NCBI RefSeq assembly: GCF_900168325.1
Contig: NZ_FVZE01000004.1
Span: forward strand, 62,001-126,000
Direction of reading: 5' to 3'
DNA from: Novosphingobium mathurense
GTDB taxonomy: Bacteria; Pseudomonadota; Alphaproteobacteria; Sphingomonadales; Sphingomonadaceae
DNA: 64,000 nucleotides
Shown: in pieces, positions 9,254 to 17,233 of the stretch
Numbering within the stretch: the stretch's first letter is position 1
How the letters are laid out: every line of letters starts with the position of its first letter
The notes under the pieces: model-generated
The model's input: the letters and a program-made list of their open reading frames with translations, nothing else
Databases searched by the model: none
Told to the model about the DNA's origin: nothing
Position numbers and translations under genes: made by a program

Positions 9254-10912
9254 TTAACTGCTGGGTGACCCGATTGGCGTGCCTGTCGCTCGCTTCAGCT
9301 CGTCTTCCATGATTTTGCGCATGGCGAATTTTTGCGCCTTGCCGGTGACGGTCATCTCGAAGCGCTCGACGACTCGCACGTAGCGAGGGACCTTGAAGTG
9401 GGCGATGCGTCCCTTGCAGTGGTCCAGCACACATTGCGTGGTCAGCTCTGCGTCCGGTCTGGCGATGATCCAGGCGCAGACTTCTTCGCCATACTTCTCA
9501 TCTTCGACGCCAAAGACCTGGACATCGAGGATCAGGGGGTGGGTGAGCAGGAATTCCTCGATCTCCCGGGGGTAAATGTTCTCGCCGCCGCGGATGATCA
9601 TGTCCTTAATGCGCCCGGTGATGCGCACATATCCGTTTGCATCCATCACCGCGAGGTCGCCCGAATGCATCCAGCCCTCGGCGTCGATCGCCTCGGCCGT
9701 GCGCTCGGGATCTTCCCAGTATCCGCGCATCACGGCATATCCCCGCGAACAGTACTCTCCCTGTTCGCCGATCGGCAGGGTCTGGCCGTCCAGCCCGATG
9801 ATCCGCGCTTCGGCATGAGGATGAACGCGACCGACCGAAGCAACGCGTTCCTCGACCGGATCGTCCGTCGCCGTCTGCGTGGTAAGGGGGCTGGTCTCGG
9901 TCATGCCGTAGCCGATCGTGACTTCGCGCATGTTGAGCTGCCCCATGACTTCGCGCATGAGGCTGACCGGGCAGGTCGCGCCTGCCATGATGCCCGTGCG
10001 CAGGCTCGAGACGTCGAAGGTGCCGAACCCGGAATGGTTGAGCACGGCAATGAACATCGTCGGCACGCCGTAGAGTGCCGTGCAGCCTTCCTCTGCCACT
10101 GCGGCGAGAACCTTGCCGGGTTCGAAGGCCTCGTCGGGATAGACCATCGCCGCGCCGCTGGTGAGGGCAGCGAGGTTGCCGAGCACCATCCCGAAGCAGT
10201 GGTAGAGCGGGACCGGAATGCAGATCCGATCCCTGGGCGAGAGGTGAATCGTGCGGCCGGCGAAGTATCCGTTGTTGAGGATGTTACGATGAGTGAGCGT
10301 GGCGCCCTTCGGGAATCCGGTGGTACCGCTGGTGAACTGGATGTTGATCGCATCGTTGCGATCGATTGCGCTGGCGGCCTGCACCAGCAGATCTGCGTCA
10401 GGTTCGGCGCGCAGGTCTGACCACGGCTCGAAGCCCTCGAAGCGCTCCTCGCCAAGTGAAACAACGTGACTCAAGGTCGGCAGGCGTTCTCCGCCCAGTT
10501 CGCGCAGCATCGCGATGTAGTCGCTCGACTTGAACCGGGCAGCGGTCACCAGCATCGAGCAGCCGACCTTGTTGAGCGCATATTCGACTTCGGAGAGGCG
10601 GTAGGCGGGGTTGATATTGACCAGGATCGCGCCGATCCGCGCCGTCGCAAACTGGATCACGGTCCATTCGGCGCAATTGGGCGCCCAGATGCCCACGCGC
10701 TCGCCCTTGCGCACGCCGCGGCGCAGCAGCCCGGTGGCAATGCGATCGACTTCCTCGTCAAGCTCCTGCCAGGTGTAGCGCAGTCCCTGATGGCGCGAGA
10801 CGAGGGCAAGCCCTGTGCCCCACCGGTGGGCGGCATCGCGCAGCGCCTCGCCGATGGTCGTTTCAAGCAGCGGTGTGTCAACCGGTCCTTTGGCGTAACT
10901 CATCCCGTTCAT
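9254..10912 (-). CDS. AMP-binding acyl-CoA ligase (fatty-acyl/aryl-CoA synthetase type)
   Basis: This ANL-superfamily enzyme (552 aa) activates a carboxylic acid to its CoA thioester via an acyl-adenylate. Motifs in order are the P-loop FTSGTTGFPKGATLTH, the adenine motif IGYGMTETSPL, the hinge MHSGDLAVMDANGYV with GRIKDMIIRGGENIYP, and the C-terminal catalytic lysine segment TGKAQKFAMR. It is the last gene of the amine operon. ATG 10912 overlaps the aldehyde dehydrogenase stop in an ATGA, so the longer upstream open frame is not used. By position it should take the acid made by that dehydrogenase, for example an arylacetate. Substrate specificity cannot be read from sequence. Confidence 0.9.
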   Translation of the reverse strand: MNGMSYAKGPVDTPLLETTIGEALRDAAHRWGTGLALVSRHQGLRYTWQELDEEVDRIATGLLRRGVRKGERVGIWAPNCAEWTVIQFATARIGAILVNINPAYRLSEVEYALNKVGCSMLVTAARFKSSDYIAMLRELGGERLPTLSHVVSLGEERFEGFEPWSDLRAEPDADLLVQAASAIDRNDAINIQFTSGTTGFPKGATLTHRNILNNGYFAGRTIHLSPRDRICIPVPLYHCFGMVLGNLAALTSGAAMVYPDEAFEPGKVLAAVAEEGCTALYGVPTMFIAVLNHSGFGTFDVSSLRTGIMAGATCPVSLMREVMGQLNMREVTIGYGMTETSPLTTQTATDDPVEERVASVGRVHPHAEARIIGLDGQTLPIGEQGEYCSRGYAVMRGYWEDPERTAEAIDAEGWMHSGDLAVMDANGYVRITGRIKDMIIRGGENIYPREIEEFLLTHPLILDVQVFGVEDEKYGEEVCAWIIARPDAELTTQCVLDHCKGRIAHFKVPRYVRVVERFEMTVTGKAQKFAMRKIMEDELKRATGTPIGSPSS

Positions 10913-12312
10913 CGTGCAATGTTCACAACCTTGAGCTGGGTATATTCGGCAAGCCCTTCGGCCGATTGCTCGACGCCGAGCCCGGAACTGCGGAAGCCGG
11001 CCATCGGAATGTGCGGGCCGATCGCAATATGCTGATTGACCCAGACCTGCCCGCTGTCGATCCGTCCGGCAATCTCGGCGGCCTTCGAAACGTCCTGGGA
11101 CCACACCGATCCGCCGAGCCCGTACTCGCTGGCATTGGCACGCGTCACGACATCGTCGATGTCGCGGAAGGCTATGACCGGCAGGATCGGACCGAACTGT
11201 TCCTCGTCGACTATGCGGTCTCCGTCGTGCACGTCGCGCACGATTGTCGGTTCGATGAAGTAGCCTTCGCGGTCGAGCACCTTGCCACCGGCGATGATCC
11301 GGCCTTCCTTGCGCGCGGTTTCGAGGAAGTCCTTGACCTTCTCGAACTGCTGGCGGTTCTGGATCGGGCCGATCCGCGTGCCCTGCTTGAGACCGTCATC
11401 GACGACGGCTTCCTCGGCGAGCCGGGCAAGTTCGTCGCACATGGCATCGTAGATGGCCTCATGAACGTAGGCGCGCTTGATCGCGAGGCAGACCTGGCCG
11501 CAGTTGAGAAAAGCGTTGCCGAAGATCGCCTGCGCTGTTGCGCGCACATCGACATCCTCGAGCACGATGGCCGGATCGTTGCCGCCCAGTTCCAGGGTAA
11601 CGCGTTTGAGGCCAGCTGCACTGCTGGCGAGGATGGCCTTTCCGGTGCCGGTCGACCCGGTAAAGCCGATCTTGGCGACATCCGGATGTGCGGTGAGGTG
11701 CGGGCCAAGGTCGTTGGCATCGGTGATGATGTTGACGACGCCGGCCGGGAACACGTCACGGCACAGCGCGCCAAGCATCAGTGCACAGACGGGCGTCGTC
11801 GGCGCTGGCTTGAGCACGATGCAATTGCCGGCGAGCACGGCCGGGCCGATCTTCCAGCAGGCGAGCAGCAGCGGGAAGTTCCATGCGGTGATGCCCACGA
11901 CCACGCCCAGCGGCTTGTGCTGGACCGCGATGTAGCCCTTATCGTCGTCCTGGATGATCCGGTCGGGCAGTTCGAGCGTCGCGTAGTGGCGCAGGTAGCC
12001 TTCGGCCCATCCGACTTCTCCCTGCGCTTCGGCAAGTGGCTTGCCCTGTTCGAGCGTGAGCGCTCGGGCCAGTTCGTCCGCGTTGGCGGCAATCGCGTCG
12101 GCGAGCTTCAGGATGCAGGCGCGACGTTCTTCGAAAGGCGTCGCGCCCCAGCCGGCCAGGGCGGCCTTGGCTGCTGCAATGGCTTCGTCAGCCTGCGCTT
12201 GCGAGGCCCGGGGAACTACGGCGAACGGCTCCCCGGTTGCAGGATTGACGACGTCGAGCGTTGCGTCGCCGGCGACGAGTTCGCCGCCGATCAACATGCG
12301 ATAGTCAGCCAT
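10909..12312 (-). CDS. NAD(P)-dependent aldehyde dehydrogenase
   Basis: The 467-residue enzyme oxidises an aldehyde to the acid. The cofactor-binding region TAWNFPLLL...GNCIVLKPA and the GFTGSTGTGKAI segment are present. The general base is Glu241 (ELGGND) and the nucleophile is Cys275 (NCGQVC). It lies 29 bases after the TonB receptor gene in the same orientation, with AGAGGA before ATG 12312, and overlaps the CoA ligase by four bases. In this operon its likely substrate is the aldehyde (for example phenylacetaldehyde-like) released by the amine dehydrogenase. That assignment is by context only. Confidence 0.9.
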   Translation of the reverse strand: MADYRMLIGGELVAGDATLDVVNPATGEPFAVVPRASQAQADEAIAAAKAALAGWGATPFEERRACILKLADAIAANADELARALTLEQGKPLAEAQGEVGWAEGYLRHYATLELPDRIIQDDDKGYIAVQHKPLGVVVGITAWNFPLLLACWKIGPAVLAGNCIVLKPAPTTPVCALMLGALCRDVFPAGVVNIITDANDLGPHLTAHPDVAKIGFTGSTGTGKAILASSAAGLKRVTLELGGNDPAIVLEDVDVRATAQAIFGNAFLNCGQVCLAIKRAYVHEAIYDAMCDELARLAEEAVVDDGLKQGTRIGPIQNRQQFEKVKDFLETARKEGRIIAGGKVLDREGYFIEPTIVRDVHDGDRIVDEEQFGPILPVIAFRDIDDVVTRANASEYGLGGSVWSQDVSKAAEIAGRIDSGQVWVNQHIAIGPHIPMAGFRSSGLGVEQSAEGLAEYTQLKVVNIAR

Positions 12313-12341
12313 CTATGTCCTCTCCCTGGACGGTGTCCGTC

Positions 12342-14570
12342 TCAGAATTTCATGCCGACACTGGCGCCGTAAGTGCGCGGTGTGCCGATGTGATTATAGT
12401 CGAATCCGAAGCCGGCCAGAAGGTCGACGCGGGATGTGAAATAGAGCTTGTTGGTCAGGTTCTTGCCCCAGATGGAGGCGGTCCAGCGACCATCGGCGGT
12501 CTCGAAGTCGAGGTGTGCGCCGAGGATGGCATAGCCCGACTGCTGCAGGCGCGGCACGTTGATGACCTCGAAATACTGCGACGACTGGTAGGCCATTTCC
12601 GGGTGGAGGCTAAGCTTGCCGGTATCGTTGTCCATCACTGTCAGGTCGAGGCTGGCATTGAAGGTCAGGCTGGGTGCGTTCGACAGCCGGTTGCCGTCGA
12701 CGACGGTCCCGCTCACCGTGCCGTCGATGATCTTGCTCGACAGCAGACCGACGCCCGAATGGAGCGAGATCATGTCGTTGGCGCGCACGGTCAGCTCCGC
12801 CTCGGCGCCATAGATCCGCGACTTGGGAATGTTGAGCAGCGTCTGCGCCGCAGTCGACGGGTCGACGTTGATGAACTGCTGGTTGCGGTAATCGTAGTAG
12901 AACGCGGCCATGTTGAGCGTGACGCTCCGTCCGGCGAACTGCGTCTTGGCGCCAACTTCGTAGGATGTAACCTTCTCCGCCTTGGCGACCGAAAGCTCGG
13001 AAGGGTCGAAAAATGCCTGGGCATTGAAGCTGGGCGCGCGGAAACCGCGGCTGACCGAAGCGTAGATCATGTTGCCATCGGCCAGATTGTAGTCGAGCCC
13101 GATTTTGCCGGAAAGATTGTCGGTCTTGTAAGACAGGCTGGAAGTCGGGATCAGCGTGGCGACAAGGCTCTCGTCCACGCCCAGGGCATCGGCCCGGAAG
13201 TCGGACTGCTTGCCGGTATCGTGGGTATAGCGAAGGCCGCCGCGCAAGGTGATGGCGCTGTTCAGCTCGTACTTTACGTCAGTGTAGATTGCATAGCTCT
13301 TCTTGACCTGCGTGAAGCTGTTGCGGAACAGGCAGGCGATGCCGTCGTCGGTGGGATCGGCATTGGTCAGGCCCTCGACGCAATCGTCGACGGTCACCAT
13401 GTTGTCGCCAGTGAGATCGATGTCCTTGCCGATCTCGAAGGTGGTCCGGTTGAACACCTTCTCGCGGTTGAAATAGGCGCCGAGGATGAAATCGAAGGGG
13501 CCGCCGGTGTCGCTGGTCAGGCGCAGGTCCTGCGCAAACTGGGAGGCGCGGTCGTAATAGGGGATTTCGAGAAGCTGGCTCGCGGTGCCGTCGGTATCCT
13601 CATAGAAGGACAGCTTGCCCTTGTCCCATGAAGTGACGCTGGTAATGCCCAGCGTATCGGATACGTCGATATTCGTGGTCAGCGCCACCGAGTAAGTGCG
13701 CGCGCGGCGGCGCTGCGCGATATCGGAGGCTATCTCGAACTTGCTGAGGCCCGGCCTGTTGATGTCTTCCGGCTGCGCGTAGATGCCGTAATTGCGCGGG
13801 TTCTGGTAGCTGGTCGACGCGCGCAAGGTGAAGCGAACGGTATCGGAGGGCTCGAATTGGATCGATCCGCGCACGCCGTATTCGCGAGTACTCGCAAGAT
13901 CCGGCATGCCGGGCACGACGTTCCTGAACCAGCCGTCGGCGCGCGCAAAAGTGCCGGCGAGGCGGATCGCGGCATTGTCGCCCAGTGGCGCATTGACGGC
14001 CCCGCTTGCTTCCATGCGGTTGTAGTTGCCGTAGCCAAGGTTCACATAGCCGGTCGTTTCTCCCAGCTTGGCTGTGCGGCTGATGATATTGACTGCACCG
14101 CCGGTTGTATTCTTGCCGTAAAGCGTGCCTTGCGGGCCGCGCAGCACTTCAACGCGTTCCAGATCGTACATGGCTACGCCGAGGAAGGCGAAGTTGCCCT
14201 TGTAGACCTCATCGTAATAGGTTGCGACCGGGCTCGACTGGTTGAGGCTGTAGTCGGACATCGAAACGCCGCGCAGGGCGAAGATCGGAGTGTTGTCACC
14301 GACGATGGATGTGAGCTGCAGATTGGCGACCTTGGTCACGAGATCGTCGTCGCTATTGGCGCGGGAAGCGGCGAGGGCATTGCCCGAAATCGCCGAAATC
14401 GAGATCGGAACGTCCTGAAGGTTTTCGCTGCGCTTGGCTGCGGTGACGACGATTTCACCGTTGGGCAGATCGCTATCTTCATCGGTCGCCTGCGCGAAGG
14501 CCGGGACAGACGTGAGGGCGATGGCAAGTGCGAGGCCGGAAGGTAGCAGATGCAACGTATTCCTGGACAT
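12342..14570 (-). CDS. TonB-dependent outer-membrane receptor of the amine operon
   Basis: This 742-residue receptor has a signal peptide (ending VPAFAQA), a TonB-box-like GEIVVTAAKR, a plug domain (RVEVLRGPQGTLYGKNTTGG), and a 22-strand barrel region ending in aromatic Phe (GASVGMKF). This is the catabolic-type family abundant in sphingomonads. It imports substrates across the outer membrane using TonB/ExbBD energy. It lies 30 bases after the second cytochrome gene and 29 bases before the aldehyde dehydrogenase, so it is probably cotranscribed with the amine dehydrogenase and brings in the amine or a precursor. Confidence 0.95.
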   Translation of the reverse strand: MSRNTLHLLPSGLALAIALTSVPAFAQATDEDSDLPNGEIVVTAAKRSENLQDVPISISAISGNALAASRANSDDDLVTKVANLQLTSIVGDNTPIFALRGVSMSDYSLNQSSPVATYYDEVYKGNFAFLGVAMYDLERVEVLRGPQGTLYGKNTTGGAVNIISRTAKLGETTGYVNLGYGNYNRMEASGAVNAPLGDNAAIRLAGTFARADGWFRNVVPGMPDLASTREYGVRGSIQFEPSDTVRFTLRASTSYQNPRNYGIYAQPEDINRPGLSKFEIASDIAQRRRARTYSVALTTNIDVSDTLGITSVTSWDKGKLSFYEDTDGTASQLLEIPYYDRASQFAQDLRLTSDTGGPFDFILGAYFNREKVFNRTTFEIGKDIDLTGDNMVTVDDCVEGLTNADPTDDGIACLFRNSFTQVKKSYAIYTDVKYELNSAITLRGGLRYTHDTGKQSDFRADALGVDESLVATLIPTSSLSYKTDNLSGKIGLDYNLADGNMIYASVSRGFRAPSFNAQAFFDPSELSVAKAEKVTSYEVGAKTQFAGRSVTLNMAAFYYDYRNQQFINVDPSTAAQTLLNIPKSRIYGAEAELTVRANDMISLHSGVGLLSSKIIDGTVSGTVVDGNRLSNAPSLTFNASLDLTVMDNDTGKLSLHPEMAYQSSQYFEVINVPRLQQSGYAILGAHLDFETADGRWTASIWGKNLTNKLYFTSRVDLLAGFGFDYNHIGTPRTYGASVGMKF

Positions 14571-14600
14571 ATGACTGTGATCCCTGTTTGAGTATATTTG

Positions 14601-15104
14601 TTATTCCTGATGCGTCTTGGGCACCTCTTTGCCTGCCTCGAGGTGCTCGATCAGCTGTGCGCGCATGGTCGCCCGCTCCAACCGCAGAGGTCTGCTGCGC
14701 AGCTGTCCGATTTCGTCTGCGGTGTAAGGCTTGAAGTCTGCAGGAACGTGGTCCCGGTCGAACCGGAACAAGGCGTAATTGAGCACCTGTGCGGTCCGGA
14801 TGTTATCGAGGTCGACGCTTGCCACTCCCGGAACACGACCGAGGAACTCGCGTCCTCCCGGGACCGAAAGGAAGCGGGCCACTTCGCCTGCCAGGGGCGG
14901 GGTGTTTGCCGGATTGCCCTGTCCGTCCGGCTGGTGACAGCCCTGGCACTTGAGCATGTAGTCGACGCGGGCCTGTGCGGCATTGGGCACGCCCGGCAGC
15001 CCTGCGTTCACCGCTCCGCCTGCACCTGCATCCACCCGCGCCGCCAGAACGGTCGCGACGACCAAGCCGAGCGCGAAGGGGAGGACAAGATGCAGCGCAC
15101 GCAT
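14601..15104 (-). CDS. Monohaem cytochrome c, second in operon
   Basis: The 167-residue exported protein has an N-terminal hydrophobic signal/anchor (residues 3-22) and one haem-binding motif CQGCH (residues 53-57). The distal part is rich in charged residues (FRFDRDHVPADFKPYTADEI). ATG 15104 shares its A with the stop of the preceding cytochrome gene (TGATG). A much longer upstream frame exists but is the antisense-like reading of that gene and aauA. It probably passes electrons from the amine dehydrogenase to the respiratory chain, in place of the azurin or amicyanin used elsewhere. Confidence 0.9.
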   Translation of the reverse strand: MRALHLVLPFALGLVVATVLAARVDAGAGGAVNAGLPGVPNAAQARVDYMLKCQGCHQPDGQGNPANTPPLAGEVARFLSVPGGREFLGRVPGVASVDLDNIRTAQVLNYALFRFDRDHVPADFKPYTADEIGQLRSRPLRLERATMRAQLIEHLEAGKEVPKTHQE

Positions 15105-15601
15105 CACTTCGGTCCCGCACCGGCGTGGAGCTTGGCCACTTGCGCAGCGCTCAGAGCTGCGCCCGATTTGCGTGCTGCCGCCACTTCGGCGCTTGTGAAG
15201 GCCTTGAAGGCCGGGCCGGTTTTGGCGATCTTTGTGCCGATATGGTTGAGCACCGAGGCGATGTCGTCGTCGTCGAGGCCGGACTGCGCGGGCATCAGAC
15301 CGCGATAGGTCTTGCCTTCCACTTCGATCGGACCGGAAAGTCCGCGAATTACGGCGAGCGAGAGATAGCGGCGGCCATCCTTGCTGGTCGCCAATTCGCG
15401 GAAATCGCGCTGGAGTGGGGGATAGGCGCCCGGAACGCCGGCTCCGGTGGCCGTGTGGCAGGCCGCGCAGCGCTTGAACAAGACCGCGCCGTCCTGGGTT
15501 GAAGCGGGAGAGGGGGGGGAGGCCTGCGCTGCGCCAAGACCTCCCGCCGTGATCGTGGCGAGGGCTGTGAGGGTAGCCAGAAGATACGCGCGGGGGATCA
15601 C
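15104..15601 (-). CDS. Monohaem cytochrome c next to amine dehydrogenase small subunit
   Basis: The 165-residue protein has a cleavable signal (ends GLGAAQA), one CAACH haem motif in LFKRCAACHTATG, and a likely axial Met in GLMPAQSGLDDDDIASVLNHI, typical of class I cytochromes. The start GTG 15601 overlaps the aauA stop in a GTGA; the longer frame upstream reads through aauA and is rejected. In the Alcaligenes faecalis aau cluster a monohaem cytochrome gene also follows aauA, so the position supports a role as electron acceptor of the dehydrogenase. Confidence 0.9.
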   Translation of the reverse strand: MIPRAYLLATLTALATITAGGLGAAQASPPSPASTQDGAVLFKRCAACHTATGAGVPGAYPPLQRDFRELATSKDGRRYLSLAVIRGLSGPIEVEGKTYRGLMPAQSGLDDDDIASVLNHIGTKIAKTGPAFKAFTSAEVAAARKSGAALSAAQVAKLHAGAGPK

Positions 15602-16155
15602 TGCGCATCCTCCAGTGCGACACCGACGATCGCGGCGACCGAGCAGTTGTAAACGCTGCTTTCGGTCCCCAGGCACCAGTTGTAATCGTTGTTGGACTGT
15701 GGGCGAACCTGGGGCCTGTCGCCCTCATTGCGGTTGCACAGGCACTGGCCGCAGGAACTGGCGCCGCAGCAGTCGTTGTAGCTGATGACGTAGGCGCGCC
15801 CGTCGGCCGGGTTGGTGCAGGTACCGATCCAGGTGATCGGCGACATCTCGGTCCCCGGCGGGCAGCTGTTGACAGTGCCGCCGCAGCAGCTGCACAGGAA
15901 GCCGTCGATCGCGCAGTAGCGCCAGTAGTCGCACGATGCGCGGTCGCCCGGATCCTGCGGGGTGCCCGAGGTGATAGGCGGGCGGCCGGTTCCGCCGCCA
16001 TGAGGCGTTGCGGCACGGGCAACCGGTAGCAGGGGCAGGGCTGCGGTTCCCGTCACCAGCCCGCCGAGCCAGGCCAGAGAACTGCGCCGTGAGGTGCCCT
16101 TGGCCAGGCGCCGGGAAAGGGTCTCGGTGAGTTTGTCGATACCGGACATCGTCAT
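15598..16155 (-). CDS. aauA: Aralkylamine (aromatic amine) dehydrogenase small subunit, TTQ-bearing
   Basis: This catalytic subunit oxidatively deaminates primary aromatic amines in the periplasm through tryptophan tryptophylquinone (TTQ). Cofactor tryptophans are Trp109 (SPITWIGTC) and Trp160 (NDYNWC), 51 residues apart as in known enzymes. The catalytic base is Asp128 (YNDCC). All three match, as I recall it, the A. faecalis enzyme's numbering. Position 172 is Ser where that enzyme has Thr. The 14 cysteines of the mature part fit the disulfide-rich fold. A twin-arginine leader (SRRSSLAWLGG, about 48 residues) suggests Tat export. The GFLCSCCGG and VGVA segments resemble aromatic amine dehydrogenase more than methylamine dehydrogenase. 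ATGA overlap links it to mauD. Confidence 0.95.
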   Translation of the reverse strand: MTMSGIDKLTETLSRRLAKGTSRRSSLAWLGGLVTGTAALPLLPVARAATPHGGGTGRPPITSGTPQDPGDRASCDYWRYCAIDGFLCSCCGGTVNSCPPGTEMSPITWIGTCTNPADGRAYVISYNDCCGASSCGQCLCNRNEGDRPQVRPQSNNDYNWCLGTESSVYNCSVAAIVGVALEDAQ

Positions 16156-16745
16156 GCGCTCCCGTTGCGACGGCCGAGGAATTCCTGGATCGAGGCGACC
16201 CCGCGTTCCTTGGCTTCGAAGAGGCTTTCAAGGTGCTCCCGGCTGTTCACGAGGCCGAGCGATGCGACGCGGCCGGTCTCGTCCAGAAGGACGGCGTAGG
16301 GCAGCTTAGAGACACCGAAGGAGCGGCCGAGAGCTTCGGAAAGGACCATCGGCGTTCCGGCCAGGCCGTGCTCGGAAGCCATGCGGCCATAGGCGCCCGC
16401 ATCGCCGTCTCCTGCCAGCACGACGTCGAGCCAATCCCTTTCGGCACGGGCGGCGGAGCGCAGCACCGGCAGCAGCGACTTGCACATCGGGCAGTCGGGG
16501 GCGGCGAAGAACACCAGCTGGCTCTTGCCTTGCCGCTTGCCACCGACCGTGACAGCGCTGCCATCGACGGCCTGCAGGGTCAGCGCGGTCGGGACTTCCC
16601 CCACGGAAACCTTCTGGTGCAGTGTCAGGGCACCGGCAGGGGCGATGCGTTCATGGAGGATGCCGACCTGTCGGGCCAGGGCCCCGACCATGACGGCGAG
16701 CACGATTACAACGGCCCAAAGCAGGATTTGCGACGTCAGGATCAT
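16152..16745 (-). CDS. mauD: MauD-type thioredoxin-fold maturation protein
   Basis: The 197-residue protein has an N-terminal membrane anchor (about residues 3-24) and a periplasmic thioredoxin-like domain with the redox pair CPMC (APDCPMCKSLLP). MauD is required to fold the heavily disulfide-bonded small subunit of methylamine/aromatic amine dehydrogenases. The cis-Pro region (AGTPMVLSEA-like LAGTPMVLSEALG) is present. ATG 16745 overlaps the mauE stop (TGATG), and its own stop overlaps the aauA start (ATGA). Gene order B-E-D-A equals that of known aau and mau clusters. Confidence 0.93.
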   Translation of the reverse strand: MILTSQILLWAVVIVLAVMVGALARQVGILHERIAPAGALTLHQKVSVGEVPTALTLQAVDGSAVTVGGKRQGKSQLVFFAAPDCPMCKSLLPVLRSAARAERDWLDVVLAGDGDAGAYGRMASEHGLAGTPMVLSEALGRSFGVSKLPYAVLLDETGRVASLGLVNSREHLESLFEAKERGVASIQEFLGRRNGSA

Positions 16746-17233
16746 CACCGGGTCCTTGCATTAAGAGGGAGCGCGCCGAGTTCGGCCGAGGCAAACCACA
16801 GCGCCAGTAGGGCGAAGGCAGCAAACGGGGCATCGACGGTCCAGAGGAAGGGAACGGGCGCGGCGAGGGCGAAGAGCGCCAGGCCTGCCAGGCAAAAGGG
16901 GCGGCAGATCGCAGAAGCTCCGATCCGCTTGGCCCGCTGCGAGAGGTCGCAGCCGCAATCGAGCGTCTGGCCGCGACGGCCCAAAAGGAGGGCGCCATAG
17001 CCGCACCACAGTGCGGTTGCGGCAATGGCGCCGCCAGTGCGGGTAGGTTCGAGCAGGAGGGCGAGGGCCGCGAGCCCTTCAAGTCCAGCGGCGGCGAAGG
17101 CTGCAGCGGTTGCCGTTGCCTCCGGCATGCCGGTGAGCCGTGCGGTCGCCTGCGCCATGCGCTGCGGCGATGCGAACTTGTGCCCTGCCGATATGGCGAG
17201 CACGAGCGCGAGGAAGAGTGTCAGTGCGCTCAT
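16745..17233 (-). CDS. mauE: MauE-type membrane protein for amine dehydrogenase maturation
   Basis: The 162-residue inner-membrane protein has about four transmembrane helices and a conserved cysteine pair in TLDCGCDL. This is the MauE signature within a DoxX-like fold. MauE works with MauD to deliver electrons or reshuffle disulfides for the small subunit. ATG 17233 overlaps the aauB stop (TGATG); GTG 17236 is one codon upstream. Its place between large-subunit gene and mauD is standard. Confidence 0.9.
   Translation of the reverse strand: MSALTLFLALVLAISAGHKFASPQRMAQATARLTGMPEATATAAAFAAAGLEGLAALALLLEPTRTGGAIAATALWCGYGALLLGRRGQTLDCGCDLSQRAKRIGASAICRPFCLAGLALFALAAPVPFLWTVDAPFAAFALLALWFASAELGALPLNARTR

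Noticed and set aside
12261..13631. Long plus-strand open frames opposite the aldehyde dehydrogenase and TonB receptor (also 10873-12372 and 9332-10420)
   Set aside because: They mirror real minus-strand genes in GC-rich DNA, lack ribosome-binding sites and resemble no family.
14601..16022. A 473-codon minus-strand open frame
   Set aside because: Its first 306 codons are an out-of-frame reading over aauA and the first cytochrome, with Arg/Ser/Pro-rich nonsense; only the last 167 codons (from 15104) are a real cytochrome.
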